64,000 nt of DNA from positions 20,929,683 to 20,993,682 of the forward strand of contig OY754981.1 of assembly GCA_963576475.1 (NCBI GenBank), written 5' to 3'. Under the pieces are notes generated by a model. It was given only the letters and a program-made list of their open reading frames with translations, was not told where the DNA came from and searched no databases. The stretch comes from Molanna angustata (taxonomy: Eukaryota > Arthropoda > Insecta > Trichoptera > Molannidae). The first letter of the stretch is position 1, and each line of letters begins with the position of its first letter. The position numbers and the translations under genes are program-made. Shown one piece after another: positions 44,120 through 56,954 of this stretch.

Positions 44120-45811
44120 CGCTACTCCCACCACCACCCGCTCTGCCTATGGGGACTGTAATCGGCCCCTTCACAGAACGCTAAGTGAACGACAAAAAAA
44201 AAATGCATAGCACGAAAAGTAGCTCATGGAGCCCTCTAGATTAGCAATCTCGGCACCATAGTGCAAAAAGAAACAATCAACGAGTGCGAACAGAAAATTC
44301 ACACCCGTGGACTGTCTATGACCTCAGATCCCCCTACATGCAGACCATCAGAGAAGTGACCAAGATCTCTGGAAATAATTAATTTAACGGGAATCTTCTA
44401 AAAGTAAGGCACCATATCTATGACAGAAAACCTTAAAAGCTTTATAATTTTTCTTCGAGATCACAAAATCCGCATGACCAATGGGACCTTGAAGAGGCCC
44501 ACGGACAGCAACGAGGAGCTCCGATCTATATGAGGACACCATTGGGTGGCAACATTCCCAAAGGATATGTTCCGAAGTTTGGTCCGGGTATTGACAGAAA
44601 TGATATGAGGCAGAGGAGGCAATGTTAAATCGGTGAAGATAACTTTTAAAGTTTCCGTGTCCTGTGAAAAATTGGGAAGTCCAAAAGTCTGGAACAACCC
44701 AGGGAGATTTAAGACGATACCTCACGTCGGGAAAAAATAAGTAGGTAATTCTTCCCACTGAGCAGGCCGTCCAGCGAGTCTACCAGATGTTCTGCAAATT
44801 TTCATTTACAGTCCTTTCAACAAAGCCACGTGACACTCGACCCTCTGGAGGGAAGAGAGGAATATTTCCGATCATAGAAGAACAGCCCCGCGTAAGGTTG
44901 AAAACAGCCCCTCTACGCTGAAGTTCCAGATCAAGGGGAGTCATGCCTGTCAAAATTGGCAGTGCTTCAGTGGGACTCGTTCCATATGCTTTGGATAGAG
45001 CGATGAGAGCGAATCGTTGGCCTGAGAGCAAAATTCTACGTATATGTTGAAGTTCACAGGCGTGAGACCAACATCCTGCTGCATAGCAAGCAATGCCGAG
45101 GTAAACTGCCTTATAGAAAAGACAGGATACTTGAAACTGTAAACCCCAGTGTGCCTTGGCGATGTGTGAGATCTTTAAAAAAGCAGACTTAGCTTTGTCG
45201 ACACACAATCGAGCATGGTTTTTAAAATTTGGTCCTCTTTCCAGAACAACTCCTAGGCAAGTGATTTGGTCCCGAAAACTCACATTTGTTCCTGAGAACT
45301 TAATAGACGGCTGTCTACGTAGTAAGCCTTTGAAAACCAAGCCATATGTCTTATTAGGAGCGAAGCAAAGTTTATTTTTTACACCCCAGTCGGAAACTAA
45401 GGAAAGAGCTTGAGTAGCTGAGTTCTCAATAAATCTACGGGAATTACCACGGACGAGGATGTATGCATCATCGGCATACGCTTGAATCGTACAATTACTG
45501 GAGAGAGGAAGATCCAGCAAGTCATCAAAAAGAATGTTCCAGAGAAGTGGACCGAGAACAGAACCCTGAGGACATCCAATGCTTACCTGTCGCGTATGTA
45601 GAAATTGTCCCCCAGGCAGGACTATGCGGCGATTTTCAAAGTAACTCTTAACTATCAGATATATATTGCGGGGTATATTCCTTGACTTCAGTTTATGCAA
45701 AATGAGCGGCCACCAAGCATTGTCAAATGCACCACTAATGTCAAGGGAAATAGCAATAACATATTTTTCGTCAGAAGGTCTTACAAATTCTGACATATAA
45801 TTTATAGCATC
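44120..45811 (-). pseudogene. R1-clade non-LTR retrotransposon, element 1 (5'-truncated)
   Basis: One minus-strand frame runs from 45796 to 44384, interrupted only by a TAG at 44780-44782 where element 2 has CAG (Gln). It encodes the palm of a reverse transcriptase: AISLDISGAFDNAWWPL, IGCPQGSVLGPLLWNILFDD, and the catalytic YADDAYILV. A thumb region follows, then a C-terminal Cys-His motif (SYHFCQYPDQTSEHILWECC). Endonuclease and the RT fingers are lost by 5' truncation. The 3' end (44120) shares its last 80 nt with element 2. The element is flanked by GACTTTGATT at 44110-44119 and 45812-45821. Confidence 0.85.
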
Positions 45812-45821
45812 GACTTTGATT

Positions 45822-48800
45822 AGCTACGCCCACCTCCACCCGTTCCGCATATGGGGACTGAAACGGCCCCTTCACAGAACGCTAGTAAGAATGACAAAGA
45901 ATGCATGGCACGAAGAGTAGCTCTAGAAGCTCCTCTAGACTCGTGGTCTCGGCACAATTGTGCAAAAAATAACAATCAACGTCGGTGAACATAATATTCA
46001 CAAACATGGATTGTCGCGAGAGTACTTCAAGCCTGTGACTGTAAAACTGGGCATCAGAGAGTTGACCAAGGACACTCTGGAATTTAATTTTTTTTTTTTT
46101 TTATTCAGCAGATAGAAGGGCACTATAGCCATGGCAAAACAATTTGAAGGCTGTAAAGTTCTTCTTAGAGACCACTAAATCCGCATGCCCAATGGGACCT
46201 TGAAGAGGCCCACGGACTGCCGCGAGGAGCTCCGTTCTGTTGTAGGACACATTTGGGTGAGAGCATTCCCAGAGGATGTGCTCTGAAGTTTGGTCAGGGT
46301 GATGGCATAACTGACATGAGGACGAGTTTACAAGGCGGAATCTATGAAGGTAGCTATTAAAGCTGCCGTGTCCTGTAATAAACTGAGATGTCCAGAATAA
46401 ATCTGGGACGGCCCAAGATTGACGAAGTCTAGTCCTCACATCAGGGAAAAACAAGAATGTTGTTCGTCCCACGGGGCACGAGCTCCATCGAGCCTGCCAA
46501 GAGTCCAGCAGAGCTTCCATGGTGATGCTGTTAATGTTTCTGGGGGAAATAGGGCCTTCGGGGGGATGTTCGAATTTCAGAAGACTGTCGTTTCATCAAA
46601 TGGTAAGAAGCGCCACGCCTCTGAGTTTCCAAGTCCAACGGAGCCAGTCCCGTAAGAAGAGGGAGAGAATCCGTCGCACATGTTCTATAGGCTTTGGATA
46701 GGGCCAAGAGTGCGAACCTTTGGCCAGAGAGCAATTTCCTGCGAATGTATTGAAGACTACAAGATTGTGACCAACAACCCGAAGCATTACATGCAATTCC
46801 AAGAAAGACTGCATTGTAAAACACCCGTGCTGTGGGGAATTTCAGACCCCAATTGACCCGAGATATATGGGCAACTTTGTAGAAAGCTGTTTTTGCCTTA
46901 TCAACAGCACTGCTGACGTGCTGATTAAAAGACAGCCCCCTCTCCAGAGTAACTCCAAGACATGTAATGTGACTCTTGAACATAATATTAGTTATCTTGA
47001 ACATAGTGGGTTGCCTTTTTAAGGTACCTTTTGGCACAATACCAAATGTCTTTGTTGGAGCAAACGAGAGTTTGTTACATTCACCCCAATCAGAAACCAA
47101 AGACAGAGCAAGATCTGCCGAGCGCTCAATGGCCCGACGCGAGTTTCCACGAATAAGGATAGTGGCATCGTCAGCATAAGCATAGATTTCACAATTTTCA
47201 GGAAGGGGTAAGTCAAGAAAGTCGTCAAAGAGTATATTCCATAACAGAGGACCAAGAACCGAACCCTGCGGACACCCTATACTCACAGACCGCTCATGTA
47301 GCTGTTGTCCACCAGGAGTGACTACGCATCGATTTGAAAAGTAGCTTTTAACAATGGAATATATGTTATTCGGAATTTGACGATTTTTAAGCTTCCAGAG
47401 AATTAAGGGCCACCATGCATTATCAAAAGCTCCTGTAATATCAAGACTGATGGCAATTACATATTTTTCATTGGAGACACTTACAAAATCAGTGATTGCA
47501 TTTATAGCATCAGTGGTTGAGAGTCCTGGACGAAACCCGAATTGACGGAGGGACAAGGGACGTGTGTGCGAAAGGTGGAATTCTATTCTCCGGCAGATAA
47601 GATGTTCTAAGATTTTACCAAGTATAGGCAAGAGGGTAATAGGCCTGTACGCCTTTGGATCTGTACTCGGTCTATCGCTACGTTTTGGTATAACTGTCAT
47701 CAAACCCTTCTTCCAACAATCCGGAAAAATGCCCTCAGTTAAACATTTATTAAATATTTGAGTCAGCTCGTGGCGGGCTAGGATCCAACTTCTTTGTACA
47801 ATGGCTGAGTCGATACGATCGAAACCCGGTGACTTATTCTTTTTTAGATTTTTGATCAAAATATCAAGTTCCTCAGCAGAAGTTGGGGTTGCAGCTTGAC
47901 TGTTTGGAACAGTGTGCTGGGCAGCACGAACTTGCTGATGAAAATAATTGTCTAAGGAGGGATCGTCAGAAGCTATAAGCGCTGCGAGAAAAGCTGATGC
48001 AGTGGAATCAAGGCTATCTGTCAACTCACCCGTAGCTGGGTCACGGATGCAAGATATTGGTGAGGCGTTTGCTTTATTGGCGGAAACGCATTTAAAAACT
48101 GTACCCCATGGATCTGATGTTGACACCTCGGACACCATTCGTTGCCAACTTGATCTTTTAGCGCGGATAATTTCAGATTTGTATAAGTTGTCAGCTTTTC
48201 TGTATTCGGTGTGTAAGATGGAGATGACTGTAGATGCGTAACCACGGCTTTTTCCTTGTCGTAGTGCCCTGCGAGCACGTGAAGAGGATTGTTTGAGAGA
48301 GTTGAGGCAAGGGTGCCACCAAATATTGGGAGTTATTGCTAGTGGAACAGTTCTACCCAACGTTCTTTCGGCGCTGTCGATGATGCCTTGAGTAAGACTA
48401 GTTGCCATGTTCTGTGTATTCAACAAGTCATGATTGAAATTGTCTAGGAATCGCACAAAGTCAGCATCGAATTCCATCCAGCGGCTTCCTCTAGTGCGGA
48501 ATCGACGGGGTACAGGTGAGGTGAAAGGAATAGCAGGTATGATGGGTGAGATGGAGAAAGTTATTAATTCGTGATCACTACATGACGGGCCAGAGTGCAC
48601 ACGCCAATCTCCAACCCTACATCCGAACCGAGGTGTTGTAACTGTGACATCGATATGACCAGTGCCCATGGTGCCTACAAATGTTGGAGCACTATGTGGG
48701 TCATTTAAAATAACCAGGTTACGACCTGCGAGGAAGTCCTCACAGGCCATTCCCCTAACATATTTACGTGAGCCCACAATTGCTGAGTTGCACCAAAGTG

Positions 48801-49164
48801 GTGATTCAGCATTAAAGTCCCCACCAATTATGACGGACTTGTCTTTCAGATGGGACAGGATTTTTCTCAGGTGATGCAAGTGAAGATCTACAGAATCACT
48901 ATATGTAAAGTATGTAGACACAAGATAAAGAGATTCACCAGGAAGAATTAACTCTACGACGGTAGCGGTGTTCGTAGAGAGATGGTCTAATTTAATAAAT
49001 CTGAGGGCTGGATTAAAGATGGAAATGCATGTTAAGGGAGGAAAAGCAGTAGTGCAGGTGTTTGAATAGGCCACGCGCACGTCTGCACCAAAACCCAAGA
49101 GGCGTCCACCCCAGGAATATGGTTCCTGAATTAAGCAAACATCCAGTTTCAAACTGAAAGCATC
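45822..49164 (-). pseudogene. R1-clade non-LTR retrotransposon, element 2 (near-complete ORF2)
   Basis: The minus strand encodes an 885-codon frame (from 49188 across the junction). It has an APE-type endonuclease (LDVCLIQEPYSWGG, IIGGDFNAESPLW, the GHIDVTV block and CSDHELITF), then the reverse transcriptase (YRPITLLPILGKILEHLICR, SLDITGAFDNAWWPL, GCPQGSVLGPLLWNILFDD and YADDATIL). The frame shifts by one nucleotide near 46568, continuing at 46520-46101 with the Cys-His motif SSCQLCHHPDQTSEHILWEC. Motif order and spacing are those of R1-clade elements (R1, TRAS, Waldo). The 5' truncation lies just inside the endonuclease domain; ORF1 is absent. The 3' UTR contains an A-rich tract (46086-46101) but ends without a poly(A) tail. 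Flanked by GACTTTGATT (45812-45821 and 49165-49174). Confidence 0.88.
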
Positions 49165-49174
49165 GACTTTGATT

Positions 49175-49892
49175 GTTAAATATTGCAATAATAATTTTCT
49201 ACTTATTGGTTGTCATATTATAAAATAGTTTCATTTTCGGTGTGTATCCATATTTTTATGCCGTAGCCATGGTTTTAAAATATAAGAACCACTGTTGTAG
49301 ACCTTATTTAATTGTAAAGTAAATATTATCTTGCACACTGCAAACGACGATTTAATACAAATTATATCTAATATAGGTAATTACCCAGTTTTTCCTGACA
49401 AGGGAATCAAGAATAGTTAATAGAATATAAATAATAGTTGTACTTCTATGCCAAGGCAGACGGCAATCATACATTTTCTTCGTTACTATTTGCTATGGGT
49501 TCTATTAGATAAATCTATTAATTAATATATCATGAATTCATGTAAATATGCACTTTTTGCTGAAATGTTATGAATGTTTAACTGTGTAGATTGAAATATT
49601 TATTTTGCTTTTTAAACATTTGTTCATGCGAACCGGGTGCGGGTGAATATTGAGCCCAAATATAATATTAGGTATATGATTATTTTATATCATAATATTT
49701 TTTGTATATTTATGGGAATAAATTAATGTCACTCTATTTTATTATATTTTTATTTTAAGGGAGTATTCATCAAAAATATCTATTTGTTTAAATTTTGGAA
49801 AAAAGCGTAATGATTAGATTTTTTTCTCAATTTGATGATCTACGTTTTCACAGTCAAAATTGACGACTATTTACATTTTTAATTGTTTATTT
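49175..49892. other. Intergenic, no gene seen
   Basis: AT-rich, no open frame or repeat terminus recognised. Confidence 0.5.
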
Positions 49893-50781
49893 TCCAACTG
49901 TCGATTTGTTTAAGAGAATTTTATTCTCATGCCAATCATGCTAAGATACGCGAGATTTGTATGCAGGGTCTATATTTTTCACGGTTTTTCCTTTGAAGTA
50001 ACTTTGAAGTAAAAAAAACACCAACTTAGAGGCTTCGCACCATATATGTATGTATGTTCTATATATGGATTTACTCAGAATTCGGACTAGAAAATTTAAT
50101 GTGTCTGTGTGCTGTGTGTGTGCGTGTCCCTTATAGCTTTTGATCCGCTAATTTACAGAGCCCAAAATTTCAGAATATATAGTTAGTTATAGGCGTACAA
50201 AACTTTTATACTCATAATTTTTAATTTTTATTTCAGTCATATAGACAAATACATAACCTCAAATTTGTTTTTTAAAAAAAAATACAGAGTTTCTGAAACA
50301 TTTTTTTATGATAAATTTATGTGTTTATCTGCCTATATTTCCAAAGTATTAAAAAAAATATTGAATAAAGCTGAAACACCCCAACTAGATAATTTAAATT
50401 TCTATAAAAAAATATTAACATTGTAGTAGTACATTTTTTAACAATTTTTTATCAATTTTTAAAAAATTGAGTTAAGTGACGACATCGTTTCATACAATTT
50501 GTAAGGCAGTAAACACTACACAATATCTCGCTCAATAGTTTGATACTTATATACTGCATCTAAAAACATACATGCTGTTTAAACATATTCTGGATAGGAA
50601 AAACAGACTGACCTCCATACTATCCTATCCTAACATACATACCTACATAATTTAAATAGAAAACAAAATATCTTAATATATTTATTAATTTGTGTTAATG
50701 TATTTATAGTTTGATGCGTATTCTTCATTGAATAATACAATCGCCATCGACAGTTGGATCTCATGTGATACATGCAACTAG
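49893..50781 (+). mobile_element. Helentron-like element H1, diverged copy
   Basis: From TCCAACTGTCGATTTGTTTA to ATCGCCATCGACAGTTGGA, then TCTCATGTGATACATGCAAC and CTAG. Compared with the array copies it has many substitutions and only a short TG tract (50101-50128), so it is an older insertion of the same family. Confidence 0.65.
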
Positions 50782-50924
50782 TTTTAATACAATTTGTTCT
50801 AGTACAACACTCTTTATTTCAAAAAGTAAATGAGTAGCTAATATTAACAAATAAATTATTAATTACAAATGTTTTTAAACAAAAGTTTTGATTCACAAGG
50901 GCTATTATAAATAATAGAAACTTT

Positions 50925-51966
50925 TCCAACTGTCGATTTGTTCAGGAGAACTTTGTTCTCTTAACATATCGACAATGTATCAAGCCAGAATACGCGAGAA
51001 TTGTATGGAGAGGTCTACTTTTTTCATGGATTTTCCAACTTTGAAGTCAAAAAACACCAACTTAGAGGCTTCGCAGCATATATGTTCCATACACGGATTT
51101 ACTCAGAATTCGGAGTAGAACATTTCGTGTGTCTGTGTGTGTGTGTGTCTGTGTGTGTGTCTGTGTGTGTGTGTGTCTGTGTGTGTGTCTGTGTGTCCCC
51201 CCCCCCCTTATAACTTTTGATCCGCTCAATTTACAGAGCCTAAAATTTCAGAATATATAAACAGTTACAGGCCTACAAAACTTTTATACTCGGAATTTTG
51301 AATTTTTGTTTCAGTCAGGGGTTATCAACTTTTGAATTTTTATTTTATTTTTCCATATATCTCAGAAACCATAAACGGTAGAACGCTGAAAATTGGTACA
51401 AACATAGACAAATACAAAATCTCAAATTAGTTTTTTCAAAAAAATTCCAGGGTTTCTCAAACATTTTTTATTAAGAAAAATATTTTTTTTATGATAAATT
51501 TATGAGTTTAACTGCCTATATTTCCAAAACTTTTACAATTATCGAAAAAAGCCGAAACACCCCAACTAGATAATTTAATTTTCTATAAAAAATATTTACA
51601 TTGTAGTAGAAGATCTCAATTTTTTTTTAACAATTTTTTTAAAAATTGAATTTAGTGACGACATCGCTTCATAAATTTTGTATGGCAGTCGCCTATACAC
51701 AATATGTAAGAAGACTTGATAGTTTGATACTTCATCTCCAAACATACATACATACCATCATGCAATTTGCATATTCTGGGTAGGAAAAAGGATCTTCCTC
51801 CATACTATCCTATCTTGACATACATACCTACATATGTTGTATAGAAAACAAAATATCTGAAAATATTCAATATTTTGTATCTATGGGTTTATAGTTTGGT
51901 ACATATTCTTCAACTATACATACTATCGCTATCGACAGTTGGATCTCATGTGTTACATGCAACTAG
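50925..51966 (+). mobile_element. Helentron-like element H1, full copy
   Basis: TCCAACTGTCGATTTGTTCAG at 50925 to CATGTGTTACATGCAACTAG at 51966. Nearly identical to array copies 1 and 3 but inverted relative to them, with a TG tract at 51127-51197 ending in a C9 run. T precedes and T follows the element. The 70-codon frame inside is the same shadow seen in the array copies. Confidence 0.7.
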
Positions 51967-52115
51967 TGCTAGAAAAATTGCCAACATCCTCAGAGGCAAT
52001 AATCATAAAATACTTACTTCAAATTCAATAAAATTGTTTATTTAAATAATATTTAACGTGTTTGATTAAATATATCGCTCCTTTAAAGTCACATAACGAA
52101 AACATTGTCTGATCT

Positions 52116-53119
52116 TGATATCTAGAGAGAAGGCGGAGAAAAATACTAGTCCCACGTTGGGACGCGAGATTGATATAAGGAGGCTGGGAAGAAATATATT
52201 GGTCCCATGTTGGGACGCGAAATTGATAACTAAAGAAGCTGAAAAGCATAATAAAAATAAACATTAAACTCTGCCCCTGAAAATAAAAATCAAATAAAAC
52301 ATAATCGGCTGCGATGTGCCTGAAAAGACAAATACATACAAATACAGGCATGGTTAAAATAATATATACATACATAACTGGAAAGATCTTACCAAATTGC
52401 TGGTCTCGTAACGGGACTGTAGAGGAAACGCTTACACTACATATCACTTTATATTAATTAAAAATAACTTAAAACTATCTTAAATTCACCCCTCGTTGGT
52501 TATGTGGACCTGAAACACACTTATTCACTATTATGCAAATATGAAATTTAATGCTATTTTTATTATTAAAAGTTATTTTTAATATTAACTTAAACTATCT
52601 TAAATTCACCCCCCGATGATAGGTACAGAACCTGAAAAGAACTTAACCACTACTTTATACAATTAAAAGAAAAAAAATGCTAAGGCCGTCCGATAGCCTA
52701 GCAAACTCGCACTCTCGCACGCGGGTCTCTACAACTACCGACCAACCACTGACTCCTACCGAATGACAACTGATCGACTACCACCGACTCCTACCGAATG
52801 ACAACTGATCGACTACCGCAGGGCGACCCAGCGCCCGTGAAACATGGAGTAGGGGTGGGGGGGGTGGTTAAACTGAAGAATCAATCCGTACCGCCGGGTG
52901 CCAACCAAGATTCCAGGAATCTGCTTGATGCATTTTACATTTATTTTCAATAGAAAAGACAATACTCAAATATATGAACAAGGCCTGGGGGGCCGCTATA
53001 ATCCGTTCCTAGAATTAATAGAAGAAATACATTAGGCCGAAGTAAAATAATGGTTTTTGGGTTTCTTTGATATCATAATGCATGGAAATATATCGATCAC
53101 AATACCTATGGAAATATCA
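52116..53119 (-). repeat. 3' LTR
   Basis: 1,004 bp, TGATAT...ATATCA on either strand. The frame at 52025-52447 crosses its edge and is a shadow also present in the other LTR. Contains the internal segment TTATTTTAACCATGCCTGTA and a G-run near 52858. Confidence 0.85.
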
Positions 53120-54599
53120 ATCGCCTCTCCTTTTATGATCGAGATAATCCATGCAAAGACAAAAGAAACCAAATATCGTATAATCAGACAAAAGTAAACG
53201 CATTACCAGAGCAAGAACGTATACGACTAAACACGATTCTTCTTTCCACCGCAATGTTCTACATAATAAAATTTTCTTTTTCGATAAACATATATGTAAC
53301 GCTTAATATCGCTTCCAGAAAACCGCATCGCGAAGAAGCTTCACCTTAATTATAATGGGGCCAATACCATACCGCAATCGCTTCCAACCATCGAACAAAC
53401 AAAACCGTATAACAACTATCCATAATACAATTCGATTTCCGATAACTCAACGTCATAACGCATTTACATAGTTTTACGCTCGTATCTATCTTCAATCGCA
53501 ATACAACATCTTCCGCAAGTGCCTTTATCTAATACCTCTACTTCGTCGGCTGATTCATTCGTGTCCATCCGTTATCTCATTTTCCTCTGTGATTTACTTA
53601 ACGTTGTCCTCTCAATTAAATAATAAAAATACCGCACTTTTTCCCAAAGGCATATAACACACTAAAAATCCATCACGCCGTATTCTGCTATTTACCTATC
53701 AATTATCACGTCTTTGTCTCATCTTTTTAAATCATTATCTCATCCGATTACGTCATTATCTCGTCTTATTATATAGTTAGCTTATCTTACTTCGTCAAGA
53801 TCTCATCTCATTGCGTCATTATTTCATCTTATTACATTTCGTTAACCGGCTACTACTAAAACTTATTCCTTTCATCTAAACGTTCGATTTCGAGTAGTCT
53901 AATTCTGCTTTCGTTACAAATCGTTATCTCTTTGGGTCAAATGTCCATCCAAATCTGCGGGAATTAAACTGCGAGTGGCTGTAGAGTCTATCAATGCTAC
54001 ATAGAGAGAATCATCAATCGTCTAGTTTATCTGCGGGGAGGCTAATCCTACCAATAACACATAGATCGTCTATATTGTATTCTTATTCGTAATTCCGTCA
54101 TTCTACTCCTCTTCGTACCTATTCATCTCATTACTACTCAGCGCAACTACTGGCGTACCTAACTCATGATCCGGCGCGACTACCGGTCTTCTCTCTTTGA
54201 ATTTCTCAGGATCTTCTCAGCATCCGACGTATCATCATCATCATTTTGCTACCTCTCGACGTTTCTACTTGCTTCCTTTCATCCGACGTATCTTCATCAT
54301 CATCTTGCTACTTATCGACGTATCTGCTTGCTTCCTTTCATCCTACGTATCTAATCAACTATCAGCTTCCTACTGCTCGACGTATCTGGCGCAACTACCA
54401 GTTCTACTTCCGACGCGAATTCTGAACTACTTCTTATGATGCGTATCTTCTCGCTATTAGCCTCCCCGGTCTTTACATCGTCATCATCCTCTCTATGCAC
54501 ATACAGCCTCCACAACCACTACAGCAAAATCTACAGAATTGGGATCATCATTATCCTCCAAACAACTTCATTATTCATTCACAGAATTTTTATTACTCA

Positions 54600-55100
54600 T
54601 CAAAACCATCTACAGATTTATAAATCACCTTCATCGTCAGAGTTATAAACCACTATAACTTCATCATCTACAGATTTACTATCCACCTTCATCGTCAGAG
54701 TTATAAACCACCATGCTTCATTAACTACATATTTATTATCATCATCCATCGTCAGAGCTATAAACCACCATAACATCATGATCTACAGATTTATAATTCA
54801 CCTTCATCGTCAGAGTTATAAACCACCATGCTTCATTAACTACAGATTTATTATCATCATCCATCGTCAGAGCTATAAACCACCATAACATCATGATCTA
54901 CAGATTTATAATTCACCTTCATCGTCAGAGTTATAAACCACAACAACTTCATCAGCTACAGATTTATTCTCCACCTCCATCGTCAGAGTTATTTTAAATT
55001 CTTCACCTACAGAATTATGCTTTGCCTACAGAATTATAATCCACGATACTTCGTCAGAGTTATAATAAATTCGTCACCTACAGAGTTATTATTCATCAAT
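54600..55100. repeat. Tandem array, unit 57-58 bp, inside LTR element
   Basis: CATCGTCAGAGYTATAAACC recurs at 54632, 54690, 54747, 54805, 54862 and 54920, and diverged again at 54978. Two alternating unit types (with ACAGATTTATAATTCACCTT or TTATTATCATCATC) form a higher-order dimer of about 115 bp. Confidence 0.9.
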
Positions 55101-55817
55101 ATTCATATACAGAGTTATTTTTCTAAAACTTCACCTACAAATTCAATAATAATTACAGCCTCCTGTGAGGTCAAGATATCTTCAAACAATCGTTATATTA
55201 TTATTATTAGGGCGCCAGTTCCACGTGTTTTTACCTGGTGGAACGCAGGTTATATTTATTTAGAACAACTCACAACAACAGCAACAAAAAATTTCTTCGA
55301 AAAAAAAAAACGCTTACATATTCTCTACTATCCGACTTTGTAAAAATAGTACTAAGTATTCTATTGATTTAACATAAATTTAAAATATTTAAAAATAAAA
55401 TAATCATACTCCCGGGCTAACATATAACAGCAAATCTATAATATAGCGGTTTATATTATCATTTATATTATTCGCTACAAATCTAGTCTCATATTTTTAT
55501 AAGTATACCACTGATTTCGTCATCACGTTCTGCTATTCGATAATTACATAACGACCGAAAATATATAAAGAAAATCCACCTCAAAAAAACATAACTATCA
55601 AAACAGTAATAAATTTCTACAACTGAAAATCTCCACGTGGTCTGTGAAAACAACAGTTATTAAAACACGCTCAAGTATCCCGACAAATAAATATTTCAGT
55701 AAAATAAATATACCTAAAAATCATTCTTATAAATTACACGCTTCAAAAAACACAGCTATCTACAAAACAAAACATAAAATCTCAGGGCGGTCCGTTAAAA
55801 ACTACTGTTTTTAAAAT

Positions 55818-56047
55818 GTCCCACGTTTTGGGGGCCAATTGACATCTGAAGAGAAGGAGGAGAATATACTCGTCCCACGTTGGGACGCGAATTGATATCT
55901 GAAGAGAAAGGGCAGAATATACTCGTCCCACGTTGGGACGCGAAATTGATATCTAGAGAGAGGCGGAGAAGAGTACTTGTCCCACGTTGGGACGCGAGAT
56001 TGATATAAGGAGGCTGGTAAGAAATATATTGGTCCCATGTTGGGACG
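55818..56047. repeat. Tandem primer-site-like boxes, unit 53-54 bp, across the 5' LTR edge
   Basis: The dyad GTCCCACGTTGGGAC or variants occurs at 55818, 55872, 55925, 55979 and 56032. Each is followed by GCGAAATTGATAT-type sequence, so each unit repeats an LTR tip plus primer-site-like box. Only the last two lie inside the LTR (and recur in the other LTR at 52150 and 52203). The outermost unit has a changed half-site (GTTTTGGGGGCC). Confidence 0.85.
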
Positions 56048-56954
56048 CGAAATTGATAACTAAAGAAGCTGAAAAGCATAGTAAAAATAAACATTAAACT
56101 CTGCCCCTGAAAATAAAAATCAAATAAAACATAATCGGCTGCGATGTGCCTGAAAAGACAAATACATACAAATACAGGCATGGTTAAAATAATATATACA
56201 TACATAACTGGAAAGATCTTACCAAATTGCTGGTCTCGTAACGGGACTGTAGAGGAAACGCTTACACTACATATCACTTTATATTAATTAAAAATAACTT
56301 AAAACTATCTTAAATTCACCCCTCGTTGGTTATGTGGACCTGAAACACACTTATTCACTATTATGCAAATATGAAATTTAATGCTATTTTTATTATTAAA
56401 AGTTATTTTTAATATTAACTTAAACTATCTTAAATTCACCCCCCGATGATAGGTACAGAACCTGAAAAGAACTTAACCACTACTTTATACAATTAAAAGA
56501 AAAAAAATGCTAAGGCCGTCCGATAGCCTAGCAAACTCGCACTCTCGCACGCGGGTCTCTACAACTACCGACCAACCACTGACTCCTACCGAATGACAAC
56601 GGATCGACTACCACCGACTCCTACCGAATGACAACTGATCGACTACCGCAGGGCGACCCAGCGCCCGTGAAACATGGAGTAGGGGAGGGGGGGGGGGGGT
56701 GGTTAAACTGAAGATTCAATCCGTACCGCCGGGTGCCAACCAAGATTCCAGGAATCTGCTTGATGCATTTTACATTTATTTTCAATAGAAAAGACAATAC
56801 TCAAATATATGAACAAGGCCTGGGGGGCCGCTATAATCCGTTCCTAGAATTAATAGAAGAAATACATTAGGCCGAAGTAAAATAATGGTTTTTGGGTTTC
56901 TTTGATATCATAATGCATGGAAATATATCGATCACAATACCTATGGAAATATCA
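55947..56954 (-). repeat. 5' LTR
   Basis: 1,008 bp partner of 52116-53119. Differences include a longer G-run near 56690 and single substitutions such as AACGGATCG for AACTGATCG. The frame at 55795-56277 is a shadow of LTR and primer-site repeats. Confidence 0.85.

Noticed and set aside
45156..45413. Plus-strand frames across 44-49 kb
   Set aside because: Antisense to the open R1-clade ORFs; no independent support.
52025..52447. 140- and 160-codon minus-strand frames at 52025 and 55795
   Set aside because: They lie in the two LTRs and the tandem primer-site boxes. No gag, pol or env similarity was seen.
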